Part shown: one piece after another, positions 27,750 to 38,323 of the stretch
How the letters are laid out: the number at the start of each line of letters is the position of its first letter
Position numbering within the stretch: the stretch's first letter is position 1
Source of the DNA: Microbacterium oxydans
GTDB taxonomy: Bacteria > Actinomycetota > Actinomycetes > Actinomycetales > Microbacteriaceae
Assembly (NCBI RefSeq): GCF_000956525.1
Contig: NZ_JYIW01000024.1
Coordinates: 124,001-188,000 of the forward strand
Reading direction: 5' to 3'
DNA: 64,000 nucleotides
Position numbers and translations under genes: made by a program
Notes under the pieces: generated by a model
Databases searched by the model: none
Told to the model about the DNA's origin: nothing
Seen by the model: the letters and a program-made list of their open reading frames with translations, nothing else

Positions 27750-28670
27750 TCAGCCGATGTGATCCCTGGTGCTCGCGAGCGCTCGCGCCGCGATGCGATG
27801 CGCGCGGGCCAGGCTGCCGGTGAGCGAGAGCCCGGTCAGGATGCCGGCGAGGAACCCGGCGGCGAACGCGTCGCCGGCCCCGACGGTCTCGACCACCGCG
27901 GTGTCGACGGCGTCGCTGTCTGCTCGCTCTGTCCCGTCGAAGGCCACGGCTCCGCCCGGATCGGTGAGCACCAGATACCGCGGCTCGGCGAGCAGCTCGC
28001 GGAGCTCCTGCGGGTCGGCGGTGCCGAACACGGCCGCGGCATCCGACCCGGTGCAGAACACGATGTCGGCGCGATGTGCGAAGTCGGTGAGCAGCGCTCG
28101 GCCCTCGGTCTCACGGCCGCGCCACAGCGCCGGTCGCCAGTTGAGGTCGAAGCTCAGCACCTGCTGCGTCCGACGTTCGGCGAACAGCATCTCCTGCGCA
28201 GCCAGGGCTGAGTCGGACAGGGCCGGAGTGATCCCGGAGAGGTGCACGAGTGCGGCGCGGTCGAGGACAGCGGATGCCGCCGGCGACGCGAGTGTGTCCG
28301 GCGACATCGCCGAGGCGGCCGAGGCGGTGCGGTAGTAGTGCATGGCGCCGTCAACCGCACCGTCCGGCCGTGGCACGAGTTCCTTCACGTACAGCCCGGT
28401 CGGAGCATCCGGATCGACCTCGACCGCGGTGTCGTCGACCCCGTGCCGACGCAGCTCATCGGTGAGAAAACGACCGAAGCCGTCATCGCCGACGCGGGAC
28501 ACGACAGCGGTGCGGATGCCGGCCGATGCCAGTGCGATCGCGGCGTTCCATTCGGCTCCGGCGAGGGACCGGTGGAAGGTGCGGCAATCCTCCAGGGGCC
28601 CTGCGGTCGCGGCCACCAGGGAGATGAGGCCCTCGCCGATGCAGACGGCGATCGGGGCGGAGTCCGGCAC
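27750..28670 (-). CDS. PfkB family carbohydrate kinase
   Basis: A 306-residue ribokinase-type sugar kinase. The substrate-side motif GAEWNAAIALASAG resembles 2-keto-3-deoxygluconate kinases; the ATP/anion-hole motif is VGAGDAFAAGF with catalytic Asp. Convergent to the RpiR gene with 19 nt between stops and divergent from the oligopeptide operon. It may phosphorylate a sugar handled by the neighbouring nagZ operon, but KDG or fructose-like substrates are equally possible. Confidence 0.85.
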   Translation of the reverse strand: MPDSAPIAVCIGEGLISLVAATAGPLEDCRTFHRSLAGAEWNAAIALASAGIRTAVVSRVGDDGFGRFLTDELRRHGVDDTAVEVDPDAPTGLYVKELVPRPDGAVDGAMHYYRTASAASAMSPDTLASPAASAVLDRAALVHLSGITPALSDSALAAQEMLFAERRTQQVLSFDLNWRPALWRGRETEGRALLTDFAHRADIVFCTGSDAAAVFGTADPQELRELLAEPRYLVLTDPGGAVAFDGTERADSDAVDTAVVETVGAGDAFAAGFLAGILTGLSLTGSLARAHRIAARALASTRDHIG

Positions 28671-28681
28671 GTTCTGGACAC

Positions 28682-28721
28682 TACCGGATCACGATCAGCC
28701 GATTCACGTCGATACCGGATC
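28682..28721. promoter_or_regulatory. Direct repeat taccggatc in the PfkB-oligopeptide intergenic region
   Basis: The 9-mer taccggatc occurs at 28682-28690 and 28713-28721, 31 bp apart (about three helical turns), in the 170-bp divergent region. Spaced direct repeats on one face of the helix suit an activator or repressor. No regulator is assigned. Confidence 0.4.
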
Positions 28722-28840
28722 GAGATATGCAGGTGGTTGGTATCTGTGGATCTGCTGGGTAGCGTCGAGGCATCACCGTGACCCGAGGCGAAACGGCTTC
28801 GGGCACGCGCAACGAAGCGCCCGACAGGGAAGGTCACACA

Positions 28841-30514
28841 ATGCACCAATCAGTCACGCGTCGGCGAGGTCTCATCGCCGTCACCGGAGCGACACTCGCC
28901 GCTCTCGTCCTGGCAGGATGTGTCGCCAGCGAACGGAACGACGATGCAGGAGAAGGGTCTGGTGATGTCGACGGCACGTTCGTCTTCGCAGCGTCATCTG
29001 ATCCCGCAAGCCTCGACCCCGCATTCGCGCAGGACGGCGAGACGTTCCGCGTCTCCCGCCAGATCTTCGAAGGTCTGGTCGGCACCAAGCCGGGCACCGC
29101 TGACCCCGCACCTCTCCTCGCGGAGAGCTGGGAGTCGTCGGAGGACGGCATGTCGCACACCTTCGAGCTGAAGAAGGACGTGACCTTCCAGGACGGCACG
29201 CCGTTCAATGCCGAGGCCGTCTGCGTCAACTTCGACCGCTGGTACAACTGGACCGGTCTCGCCGCCTCCGAGGCATTCGGCTACTACTACAACAAGCTCT
29301 TCAAGGGCTACGCCTCCACCCCGCAGGACGCCGTCTACAAGTCCTGCACCCCTGATGGCGACTCCTCGGTCACGATCGAGCTGAACAAGCCCTTCGCCGG
29401 CTTCGTCGCATCGCTGTCGCTCCCGTCCTTCGCGATGCAGAGTCCATCGGCACTGCAGGAGTTCGGCGCTGATGAGGTCAGCGGCTCCGCCGAGGCCCCC
29501 GTGCTCTCCGAGTACGCCATGGGCCACCCGGTCGGCACCGGCCCGTACCAGTTCGAGGAGTGGGCTCCTGGCGAGCAGGTCACGCTGAAGTCGTACGACG
29601 GCTACTGGGGTGACAAGGGGCAGGTCTCCGAGATCATCTTCCGCACGATCGACGATCCGACCGCACGCCGCCAGGCGCTCGAGTCCGGCTCGATCGACGG
29701 GTACGACCTCGTGGGTCCCGCTGACACCAAGGCGCTCGATGACGACGGTTTCACGATGGTCTCCCGGCCGCCGTTCACGATCCTCTACCTCGCCTTCAAC
29801 CAGGCGGTCCCCGAGCTGCAGGACCCGAAGGTGCGCGAGGCGCTCTCGTACGCGATCGACAAGGACGCCCTGATCACCCAGGTGCTTCCTGAGGGCACCG
29901 AGAAGGCCATCGAGTTCGTTCCGCCGGTCGTCAACGGCTACAACCCCGATGTCACGACCTACGACTTCGACCAGGACAAGGCCAAGTCGCTGCTCGCCGA
30001 GGCCGGCTACACCGAGGCGAACCCGCTGAAGCTCACCTTCAACTACCCGGTCAACGTCTCGCGTCCGTACATGCCGGACCCCGAGCAGATCTTCACGGTG
30101 CTGTCGTCGCAGCTGGCTGAGGTCGGCGTCGAGACCACCCCGGTCTCGGAGGAGTGGGTCGAGTACCTCGACCGCACCACCGGCACCTCGGATCACGGCA
30201 TCCACCTGCTCGGCTGGACCGGCGACTACAACGACACCGACAACTTCGTCGGCGTCTTCTTCGGCCAGAAGAGCTCCGAGTGGGGCTTCGACAACCCGGA
30301 GCTCTTCCAGAAGCTGACGGAGGCGCGCGGCGTCTCCAACCTGGAGGAGCAGACCGCGCTCTACGAGGAGATCAACGAGGAAGTCGCGCAGTTCATCCCC
30401 GGTGTTCCGCTCGCGCACCCGGCGCCGACCCTGGCGTTCGACCCGCGCGTGAAGAGCTACCCGGCCAGCCCCGTGAACGACGAGGTCTTCACCGACATCG
30501 TCCTCACCAAGTAG
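28841..30514 (+). CDS. Peptide/nickel-type ABC transporter substrate-binding lipoprotein
   Basis: A 557-residue family-5 solute-binding protein (DppA/OppA type). Signal peptide with lipobox LAGC at residues 24-27, then a short Asp/Gly-rich linker. Family motifs: SLDPAFAQDGETFRVSRQIF and GTGPYQFEEWAPGEQVTLKS. I start at the ATG at 28841 (MHQSVTRRRG), preceded by agggaaggt; the upstream extension lacks a signal-peptide start. First gene of an operon with two permeases and a fused ATPase. Confidence 0.9.
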   Translation: MHQSVTRRRGLIAVTGATLAALVLAGCVASERNDDAGEGSGDVDGTFVFAASSDPASLDPAFAQDGETFRVSRQIFEGLVGTKPGTADPAPLLAESWESSEDGMSHTFELKKDVTFQDGTPFNAEAVCVNFDRWYNWTGLAASEAFGYYYNKLFKGYASTPQDAVYKSCTPDGDSSVTIELNKPFAGFVASLSLPSFAMQSPSALQEFGADEVSGSAEAPVLSEYAMGHPVGTGPYQFEEWAPGEQVTLKSYDGYWGDKGQVSEIIFRTIDDPTARRQALESGSIDGYDLVGPADTKALDDDGFTMVSRPPFTILYLAFNQAVPELQDPKVREALSYAIDKDALITQVLPEGTEKAIEFVPPVVNGYNPDVTTYDFDQDKAKSLLAEAGYTEANPLKLTFNYPVNVSRPYMPDPEQIFTVLSSQLAEVGVETTPVSEEWVEYLDRTTGTSDHGIHLLGWTGDYNDTDNFVGVFFGQKSSEWGFDNPELFQKLTEARGVSNLEEQTALYEEINEEVAQFIPGVPLAHPAPTLAFDPRVKSYPASPVNDEVFTDIVLTK

Positions 30515-30567
30515 GTCCGACCGACTGACCGACGTCGCGCGACTCCGAGTCCCTGCCCTTGACGGGG

Positions 30568-30679
30568 CTTCGACAGGCTCAGCCACCCATTGGGTGAGTC
30601 CCCGGACCCACTCGATGGGTCCCCGGACCCGCCGGATGGGTCCCCGGACCCACTCACTGGGTCCCTGAGCCTGTCGAAG
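30568..30679. repeat. Interspersed repeat: cttcgacaggctcag arms around 21-bp tandem units
   Basis: The 15-bp arm cttcgacaggctcag (30568-30582) is repeated inverted at 30665-30679. Between the arms lie about three imperfect 21-bp units built on tgggtccccggaccc. The arm word is a dispersed repeat; it recurs at 33597 inside the fused ATPase gene, and a related palindrome lies between rpoB and rpoC. It sits in the gap between the binding-protein and permease genes and may attenuate or protect the transcript. Confidence 0.8.
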
Positions 30680-30718
30680 GGCCCGGGGTCGCGCGGCACC
30701 TCATCATCGGAGATCTCT

Positions 30719-31723
30719 GTGCTGCGCACCATCAGCAGACGTCTGCTGTTCCTCATTCCCACCCTGTTCGGGCTCAGCGTCCTGCTGTTCGCCTGGGTCA
30801 GGGCCCTCCCCGGTGGACCGGCGGTGGCACTTCTCGGCGAGAAGGCGACACCGGCGGCCATCGCCAGAGTCAACGAGCTCTACGGCTTCGACCGGCCGCT
30901 GCTCGAGCAGTACTTCGTCTGGATCGGCCGGCTTCTGCAGGGCGACTTCGGCACCTCGATCCAGACGAACCGGCCCGTCGTCGACGAGTTCCTCCGTCGG
31001 TTCCCCGCAACGCTCGAGCTGAGCGTCATGGCGCTGATCTTCGCGATCGGCGTCGGCATCCCGCTCGGCTACTGGGCAGCGCGCCGACACGGCAAGTTCA
31101 GCGACCACGCGTCCGTCGTGCTGAGCCTGGTCGGCATCACCATCCCGGTGTTCTTCCTGGCCTTCATCCTGAAGTACGTCTTCGCGGTGCAGCTGGGCTG
31201 GCTGCCGTCGGACGGGAGGCAGAACCCGCGAATAGACGCCACCCATCCGACCGGGTTCTATGTGTGGGACGGCCTGATCACCGGCGAGTTCGACGCGGCC
31301 TGGGATGCGATCCTGCATCTCGTGCTGCCGGCGTTGGCGCTCGGCACGATCCCGCTCGCGATCATCGTCCGCATCACCAGGGCCAGCGTGCTCGAGGTGC
31401 AGAACGCGGACTATGTGCGGACGGGGCGCGCGAAGGGCGTCGGCTCGAGCACGTTGCGCAGTCGCTTCATCCTGCGCAACGCCATGCTGCCGGTGATCAC
31501 CACGATCGGTCTGCAGACCGGACTGCTGATCTCCGGCGCGGTGCTCACCGAGACGGTGTTCGCCTTCCCCGGGATCGGATCGTTCCTCGCGAGGGCGATC
31601 TTCACACGCGACTTCCCGGTGCTGCAGGGCTTCATCATCTTCATCGCGATCGCGTACGCCCTCATCAACCTCGCGGTCGATGTGTCGTACAGCTTCATCG
31701 ACCCGAGAGTGAGGGTGCAGTGA
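30719..31723 (+). CDS. Peptide ABC transporter permease (DppB-like)
   Basis: A 334-residue permease with a first helix followed by the DppB-type external loop and five more helices. Motifs: LPGGPAVALLGEKATPAAIA after helix 1, and the EAA loop YVRTGRAKGVGSSTLRSRFI. I start it at the GTG at 30719, preceded by ggagat. The frame runs further upstream through the tandem repeat (GSPDP repeats), which I regard as non-coding. Ends immediately before a 12-codon reading frame and dppC. Confidence 0.9.
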   Translation: MLRTISRRLLFLIPTLFGLSVLLFAWVRALPGGPAVALLGEKATPAAIARVNELYGFDRPLLEQYFVWIGRLLQGDFGTSIQTNRPVVDEFLRRFPATLELSVMALIFAIGVGIPLGYWAARRHGKFSDHASVVLSLVGITIPVFFLAFILKYVFAVQLGWLPSDGRQNPRIDATHPTGFYVWDGLITGEFDAAWDAILHLVLPALALGTIPLAIIVRITRASVLEVQNADYVRTGRAKGVGSSTLRSRFILRNAMLPVITTIGLQTGLLISGAVLTETVFAFPGIGSFLARAIFTRDFPVLQGFIIFIAIAYALINLAVDVSYSFIDPRVRVQ

Positions 31724-31761
31724 TGTCCCTCATCGATGCTCGAAAGGAGGTCGTGTCATGA
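31723..31761 (+). other. 12-codon reading frame linking the two peptide permeases
   Basis: ATG at 31723 overlaps the DppB-like stop (TGATG), encodes MSLIDARKEVVS and ends in an ATGA overlap with the next permease at 31758. Its body contains the aaaggagg that serves as ribosome site for the downstream gene. It may simply be the spacer, or a relay that keeps ribosomes moving from one permease to the next. No evidence of a functional peptide. Confidence 0.35.
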
Positions 31762-32708
31762 GCGTTGCACTTCCCCCCGCACAGGGTGGCGAGATCATCG
31801 ACACCGTCGCCATCGCCCAAGCCGACCTGAAGGACGGGCCAGGAGGGTTCTGGCGCGATGTGTTCCGCCGGCTGCGGCGCAACCCGACCGCCTGGATCGG
31901 CGCTGCCATCGTGCTGCTGTTCATCCTGGTGGCAGCACTCGCTCCGGTGCTCTCGCCGTATCCCGAGACCGCGCTCCCCGGAGCGAAGTTCATCACCCCG
32001 ACCCACATCCCCGGTCCTGGCGAGCTCGCGCAGTTCCCGCTCGGGCTCGACCGCTTCGGCGGCGATGTGCTGTCGAAGTTGATCTGGGGTGCACGGGCAT
32101 CGCTCCTGGTCGGCGTGATCTCGACAGCGCTCGGTCTGGTCGGCGGCATGATCCTCGGGCTGCTCGCCGGCACGTTCGGCGGCTGGGTCGACACGCTGAT
32201 CATGCGCATCGTCGACATCATCCTGTCGGTGCCGAACCTGCTGCTCGCGGTGTCGATCGCCGCGATCCTCGGTCAGACGCCGTTCGCGGTGATGATCGCG
32301 ATCGGTGCCTCGCAGGTGCCGATCTTCGCGAGGCTGCTTCGGGCTTCGATGCTGCAGCAGCGTTCGAGCGACTATGTGCTCTCGGCGCAGACGCTCGGCC
32401 TCGGCCGCGGACAGATCACCATGTCGCACGTGCTGCCGAACGCGATCGGGCCGGTGATCGTGCAGGGCACCCTGACGCTCGCCACCGCCGTGATCGATGC
32501 GGCAGCGCTGTCGTTCCTCGGACTCGGCGGTGGCCGGCCCGAGACTGCGGAGTGGGGGCGCATGCTCACGTACGCGCAGGCCGAGCTCGCGATCGCTCCA
32601 TGGCTCGCGTTCCTCCCCGGCATCTGCATCGCCATCACCGCGCTCGGCTTCACGCTGTTCGGTGAGGCGCTGCGTGAGGCCATGGACCCGAGGACGAGGG
32701 CACGATGA
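31758..32708 (+). CDS. Peptide ABC transporter permease (DppC-like)
   Basis: A 316-residue permease. OppC_N-like start (FWRDVFRRLRRNPTAWIGAA), external segment FPLGLDRFGGDVLSKLIWGA typical of DppC, and the EAA loop YVLSAQTLGLGRGQITMSHV. Overlaps the downstream ATPase by 4 nt (ATGA). Forms the channel heterodimer with the preceding permease. Confidence 0.92.
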   Translation: MSVALPPAQGGEIIDTVAIAQADLKDGPGGFWRDVFRRLRRNPTAWIGAAIVLLFILVAALAPVLSPYPETALPGAKFITPTHIPGPGELAQFPLGLDRFGGDVLSKLIWGARASLLVGVISTALGLVGGMILGLLAGTFGGWVDTLIMRIVDIILSVPNLLLAVSIAAILGQTPFAVMIAIGASQVPIFARLLRASMLQQRSSDYVLSAQTLGLGRGQITMSHVLPNAIGPVIVQGTLTLATAVIDAAALSFLGLGGGRPETAEWGRMLTYAQAELAIAPWLAFLPGICIAITALGFTLFGEALREAMDPRTRAR

Positions 32709-34501
32709 ACGCCACGAAGGAGAATCAGATGTCCGGCGCACCGCTGCTGTCGGTCCAGGGCCTGGCGGTGGACTTCGCCACGATGGACGGTGTCGTGCAT
32801 GCCGTCGAAGGCGTCGACCTCGAGATCGAGCCGGGGCAGACCGTCGCGATCGTTGGCGAGTCCGGTTCGGGTAAGTCGACGACCGCGATGGCGATCATCG
32901 GCCTGCTCGCCGGCGGAGGACGCATCGCCTCCGGCAGCATCCGCCTCGACGGACGCGAGATCTCGCACGCTCCGGAGCACGAGCTGCGCTCGATCCGCGG
33001 GCGCGACATCGGTCTCGTGCCGCAGGACCCGATGTCGAACCTCAACCCGGTCGCCAAGATCGGCACGCAGGTCGCCGAGACGCTGCTCGCGCACGGGCTC
33101 GCCACCAGGCAGAACGTGCAGGAGAAGGTGGTCGAGGCGCTGACCGCGGCCGGCCTGCCCGACCCGGAGCGCCGTGCGAAGCAGTACCCGCACGAGTTCT
33201 CGGGCGGCATGCGCCAGCGCGCGCTCATCGCCATCGGACTCGCATGCAAGCCTCGCCTGCTGATCGCCGACGAGCCGACGAGTGCGCTCGACGTCACGGT
33301 GCAGCAGACGATCCTCGATCAGATCGGGGCGATGACGCGTGAGCTCGGCACCGCGGTGCTGCTCATCACGCACGATCTCGGCCTCGCAGCCGAGCGTGCC
33401 GAGCGGGTGATCGTGATGCATCGCGGCAAGGTCGTGGAGCAGGGCGATGCGCGGCAGATCCTCGAGGATCCGCAGCATCCCTATACGCAGTCGCTGGTGA
33501 AGGCGGCACCATCGGTCGCGGTCGCGCGTCTGCAGCCGGCGGCGTTCCAGACGAAGGAGCGGGAGCAGGCGCCGGAGGGAGTCGGAGGGGCGGATGCTTC
33601 GACAGGCTCAGCAACCCAGGCGACGGGCTCAGCAACCCAGGCGACGGGCTCAGCAACCCAGGCGACAGGTTCGGTGGCCCAGGCCACCGGCTCGGCGAGC
33701 CGGGCGGAGCCGGTCGACAACATCGTCGAGATCGAGAACCTGACCAAGGTGTATCCGGTGCGGGGTCAGAAGGAGGACTTCGTCGCGGTCAAGGACGTGT
33801 CACTCGCGATCCCGCGCGGCGAGACGGTCGCGATCGTGGGGGAGTCGGGGTCGGGAAAGACCACGGCGGCTCGGATGCTGCTGAAGGTGATCGAGCCCAC
33901 CAGCGGCCTGATCCGCTTCGAGGGCAAGGACATCTCCTCGCTCAGCAGGGCGGACACCAAGGACTTCCGGCAGCGCGTGCAGCCGATCTTCCAGGATCCG
34001 TATTCGAGCCTGAACCCGATGTTCACGATCGAACGGCTGATCGCCGAACCCCTCGACTTCTACAAGCGGGGGAGCGGCGCCGAGCGGCGCACGCGTGTGC
34101 GACAGCTGCTGGACGACGTGGCGCTGCCGCAGTCGATGCTGCGGCGGTATCCGTCCGAGCTGTCGGGAGGGCAGCGTCAGCGCGTCGCGATCGCGAGGGC
34201 GCTCGCGCTGTCGCCCGATCTGATCGTCTGCGACGAGCCGGTGTCGGCGCTCGACGTGCTGGTGCAGGACCAGATCCTGCGCCTGCTCGGCGACCTGCAG
34301 CGGGAATACGGGTTGAGCTATCTGTTCATCTCGCACGACCTCGCAGTGGTGCGACTGATCAGTGATTACGTGTGCGTCATGAAGGACGGTGCGCTCGTCG
34401 AGGCGGCGTCCTCCGAGGAGATCTTCACGAATCCACGCGACCCGTACACCCGTCGCCTGCTCGCGTCGATCCCGGGGAACGAACTCAACATCGCCTCCTG
34501 A
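32705..34501 (+). CDS. Fused dual ATPase of the peptide ABC transporter (DppD-DppF)
   Basis: A 598-residue protein with two complete nucleotide-binding domains. NBD1 (about 13-275): GESGSGKST at 51-59, signature FSGGMRQRALIAI, Walker B LLIADEPTSALD. NBD2 (about 343-590): GESGSGKTT near 378, signature LSGGQRQRVAIARAL, Walker B LIVCDEPVSALD. Both carry the C-terminal HPYT/DPYT oligopeptide-type segment. The joining linker (about residues 297-337) is a low-complexity TGSATQA repeat encoded by three exact 21-bp DNA units that begin with the dispersed repeat cttcgacaggctcag. Start is ATG at 32705 (ATGA overlap); ATG at 32729 after aaggagaa is also possible. Confidence 0.93.
   Translation: MNATKENQMSGAPLLSVQGLAVDFATMDGVVHAVEGVDLEIEPGQTVAIVGESGSGKSTTAMAIIGLLAGGGRIASGSIRLDGREISHAPEHELRSIRGRDIGLVPQDPMSNLNPVAKIGTQVAETLLAHGLATRQNVQEKVVEALTAAGLPDPERRAKQYPHEFSGGMRQRALIAIGLACKPRLLIADEPTSALDVTVQQTILDQIGAMTRELGTAVLLITHDLGLAAERAERVIVMHRGKVVEQGDARQILEDPQHPYTQSLVKAAPSVAVARLQPAAFQTKEREQAPEGVGGADASTGSATQATGSATQATGSATQATGSVAQATGSASRAEPVDNIVEIENLTKVYPVRGQKEDFVAVKDVSLAIPRGETVAIVGESGSGKTTAARMLLKVIEPTSGLIRFEGKDISSLSRADTKDFRQRVQPIFQDPYSSLNPMFTIERLIAEPLDFYKRGSGAERRTRVRQLLDDVALPQSMLRRYPSELSGGQRQRVAIARALALSPDLIVCDEPVSALDVLVQDQILRLLGDLQREYGLSYLFISHDLAVVRLISDYVCVMKDGALVEAASSEEIFTNPRDPYTRRLLASIPGNELNIAS
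33597..33688 (+). repeat. Dispersed repeat and 21-bp tandem units inside the fused ATPase gene
   Basis: cttcgacaggctcag at 33597-33611 is the same 15-mer as at 30568. From 33605 a 21-bp unit ggctcagcaacccaggcgac(g/a) is repeated three times (33605, 33626, 33647), with a fourth diverged copy up to 33688. As 21 is a multiple of three, the insertion keeps the reading frame and forms the interdomain linker. Confidence 0.85.
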
Positions 34502-34507
34502 CAGGGT

Positions 34508-34545
34508 CGGGCCGAGGTATCCCGGCCCGGCCCTCGGGTGCCTTT
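34508..34545 (+). terminator. Terminator of the peptide ABC operon
   Basis: Hairpin cgggccg/cggcccg (34508-34514 with 34523-34529) just after the ATPase stop, followed by a second short GC stretch and cctttt. It separates the transporter from the rpoB promoter. Confidence 0.6.
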
Positions 34546-34579
34546 TACCGCAGCATCCGACATTGGTCAAGGACTGCGC

Positions 34580-34608
34580 TTGCCATGTCGCAGAATCACA
34601 CGTATAGT
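34580..34608 (+). promoter_or_regulatory. rpoB promoter (sigma-70 type)
   Basis: TTGCCA at 34580-34585 and TATAGT at 34603-34608 with exactly 17 bp between. Transcription would start near 34615, giving a leader of about 120 nt. The leader ends in a 14-bp hairpin agccccgcggggct (34705-34718) just before the ribosome site ggagg, which could affect rpoB translation. Confidence 0.7.
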
Positions 34609-34734
34609 TGGTAGTTGCGCTCGCTTCTCCCTGCCCTCATATGGTGGTCGGCATTCGTTGAGGTCTTCGAGCGCACACTCCACCTGACGACAAAGGAATC
34701 GAGAAGCCCCGCGGGGCTCACGGAGGTTATTCCC

Positions 34735-38238
<3,504 letters not shown>

Positions 38239-38244
38239 CCCGCA

Positions 38245-38281
38245 GGCGAGCTCAGGCACCCACTGGGTGGCTGAGCTCGCC
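38245..38281. repeat. 37-nt palindrome between rpoB and rpoC
   Basis: ggcgagctcag (38245-38255) pairs with ctgagctcgcc (38271-38281), and caccca pairs with tgggtg inside; only the two bases between the arm blocks (38256 and 38270) fail to pair. The inner words gctcag and cacccaNtgggtg are also in the repeat at 30568. It begins 6 nt after the rpoB stop and ends 42 nt before rpoC; it may be a processing site or a partial attenuator. Confidence 0.8.
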
Positions 38282-38323
38282 GGCGCCAGACTTCTCAAAA
38301 AGAATTCCGACACAGGAGAATTA

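Noticed and set aside
33605..33688. CRISPR-like short repeats
   Set aside because: Units are tandem without spacers and lie in a coding linker; no cas genes in the window.
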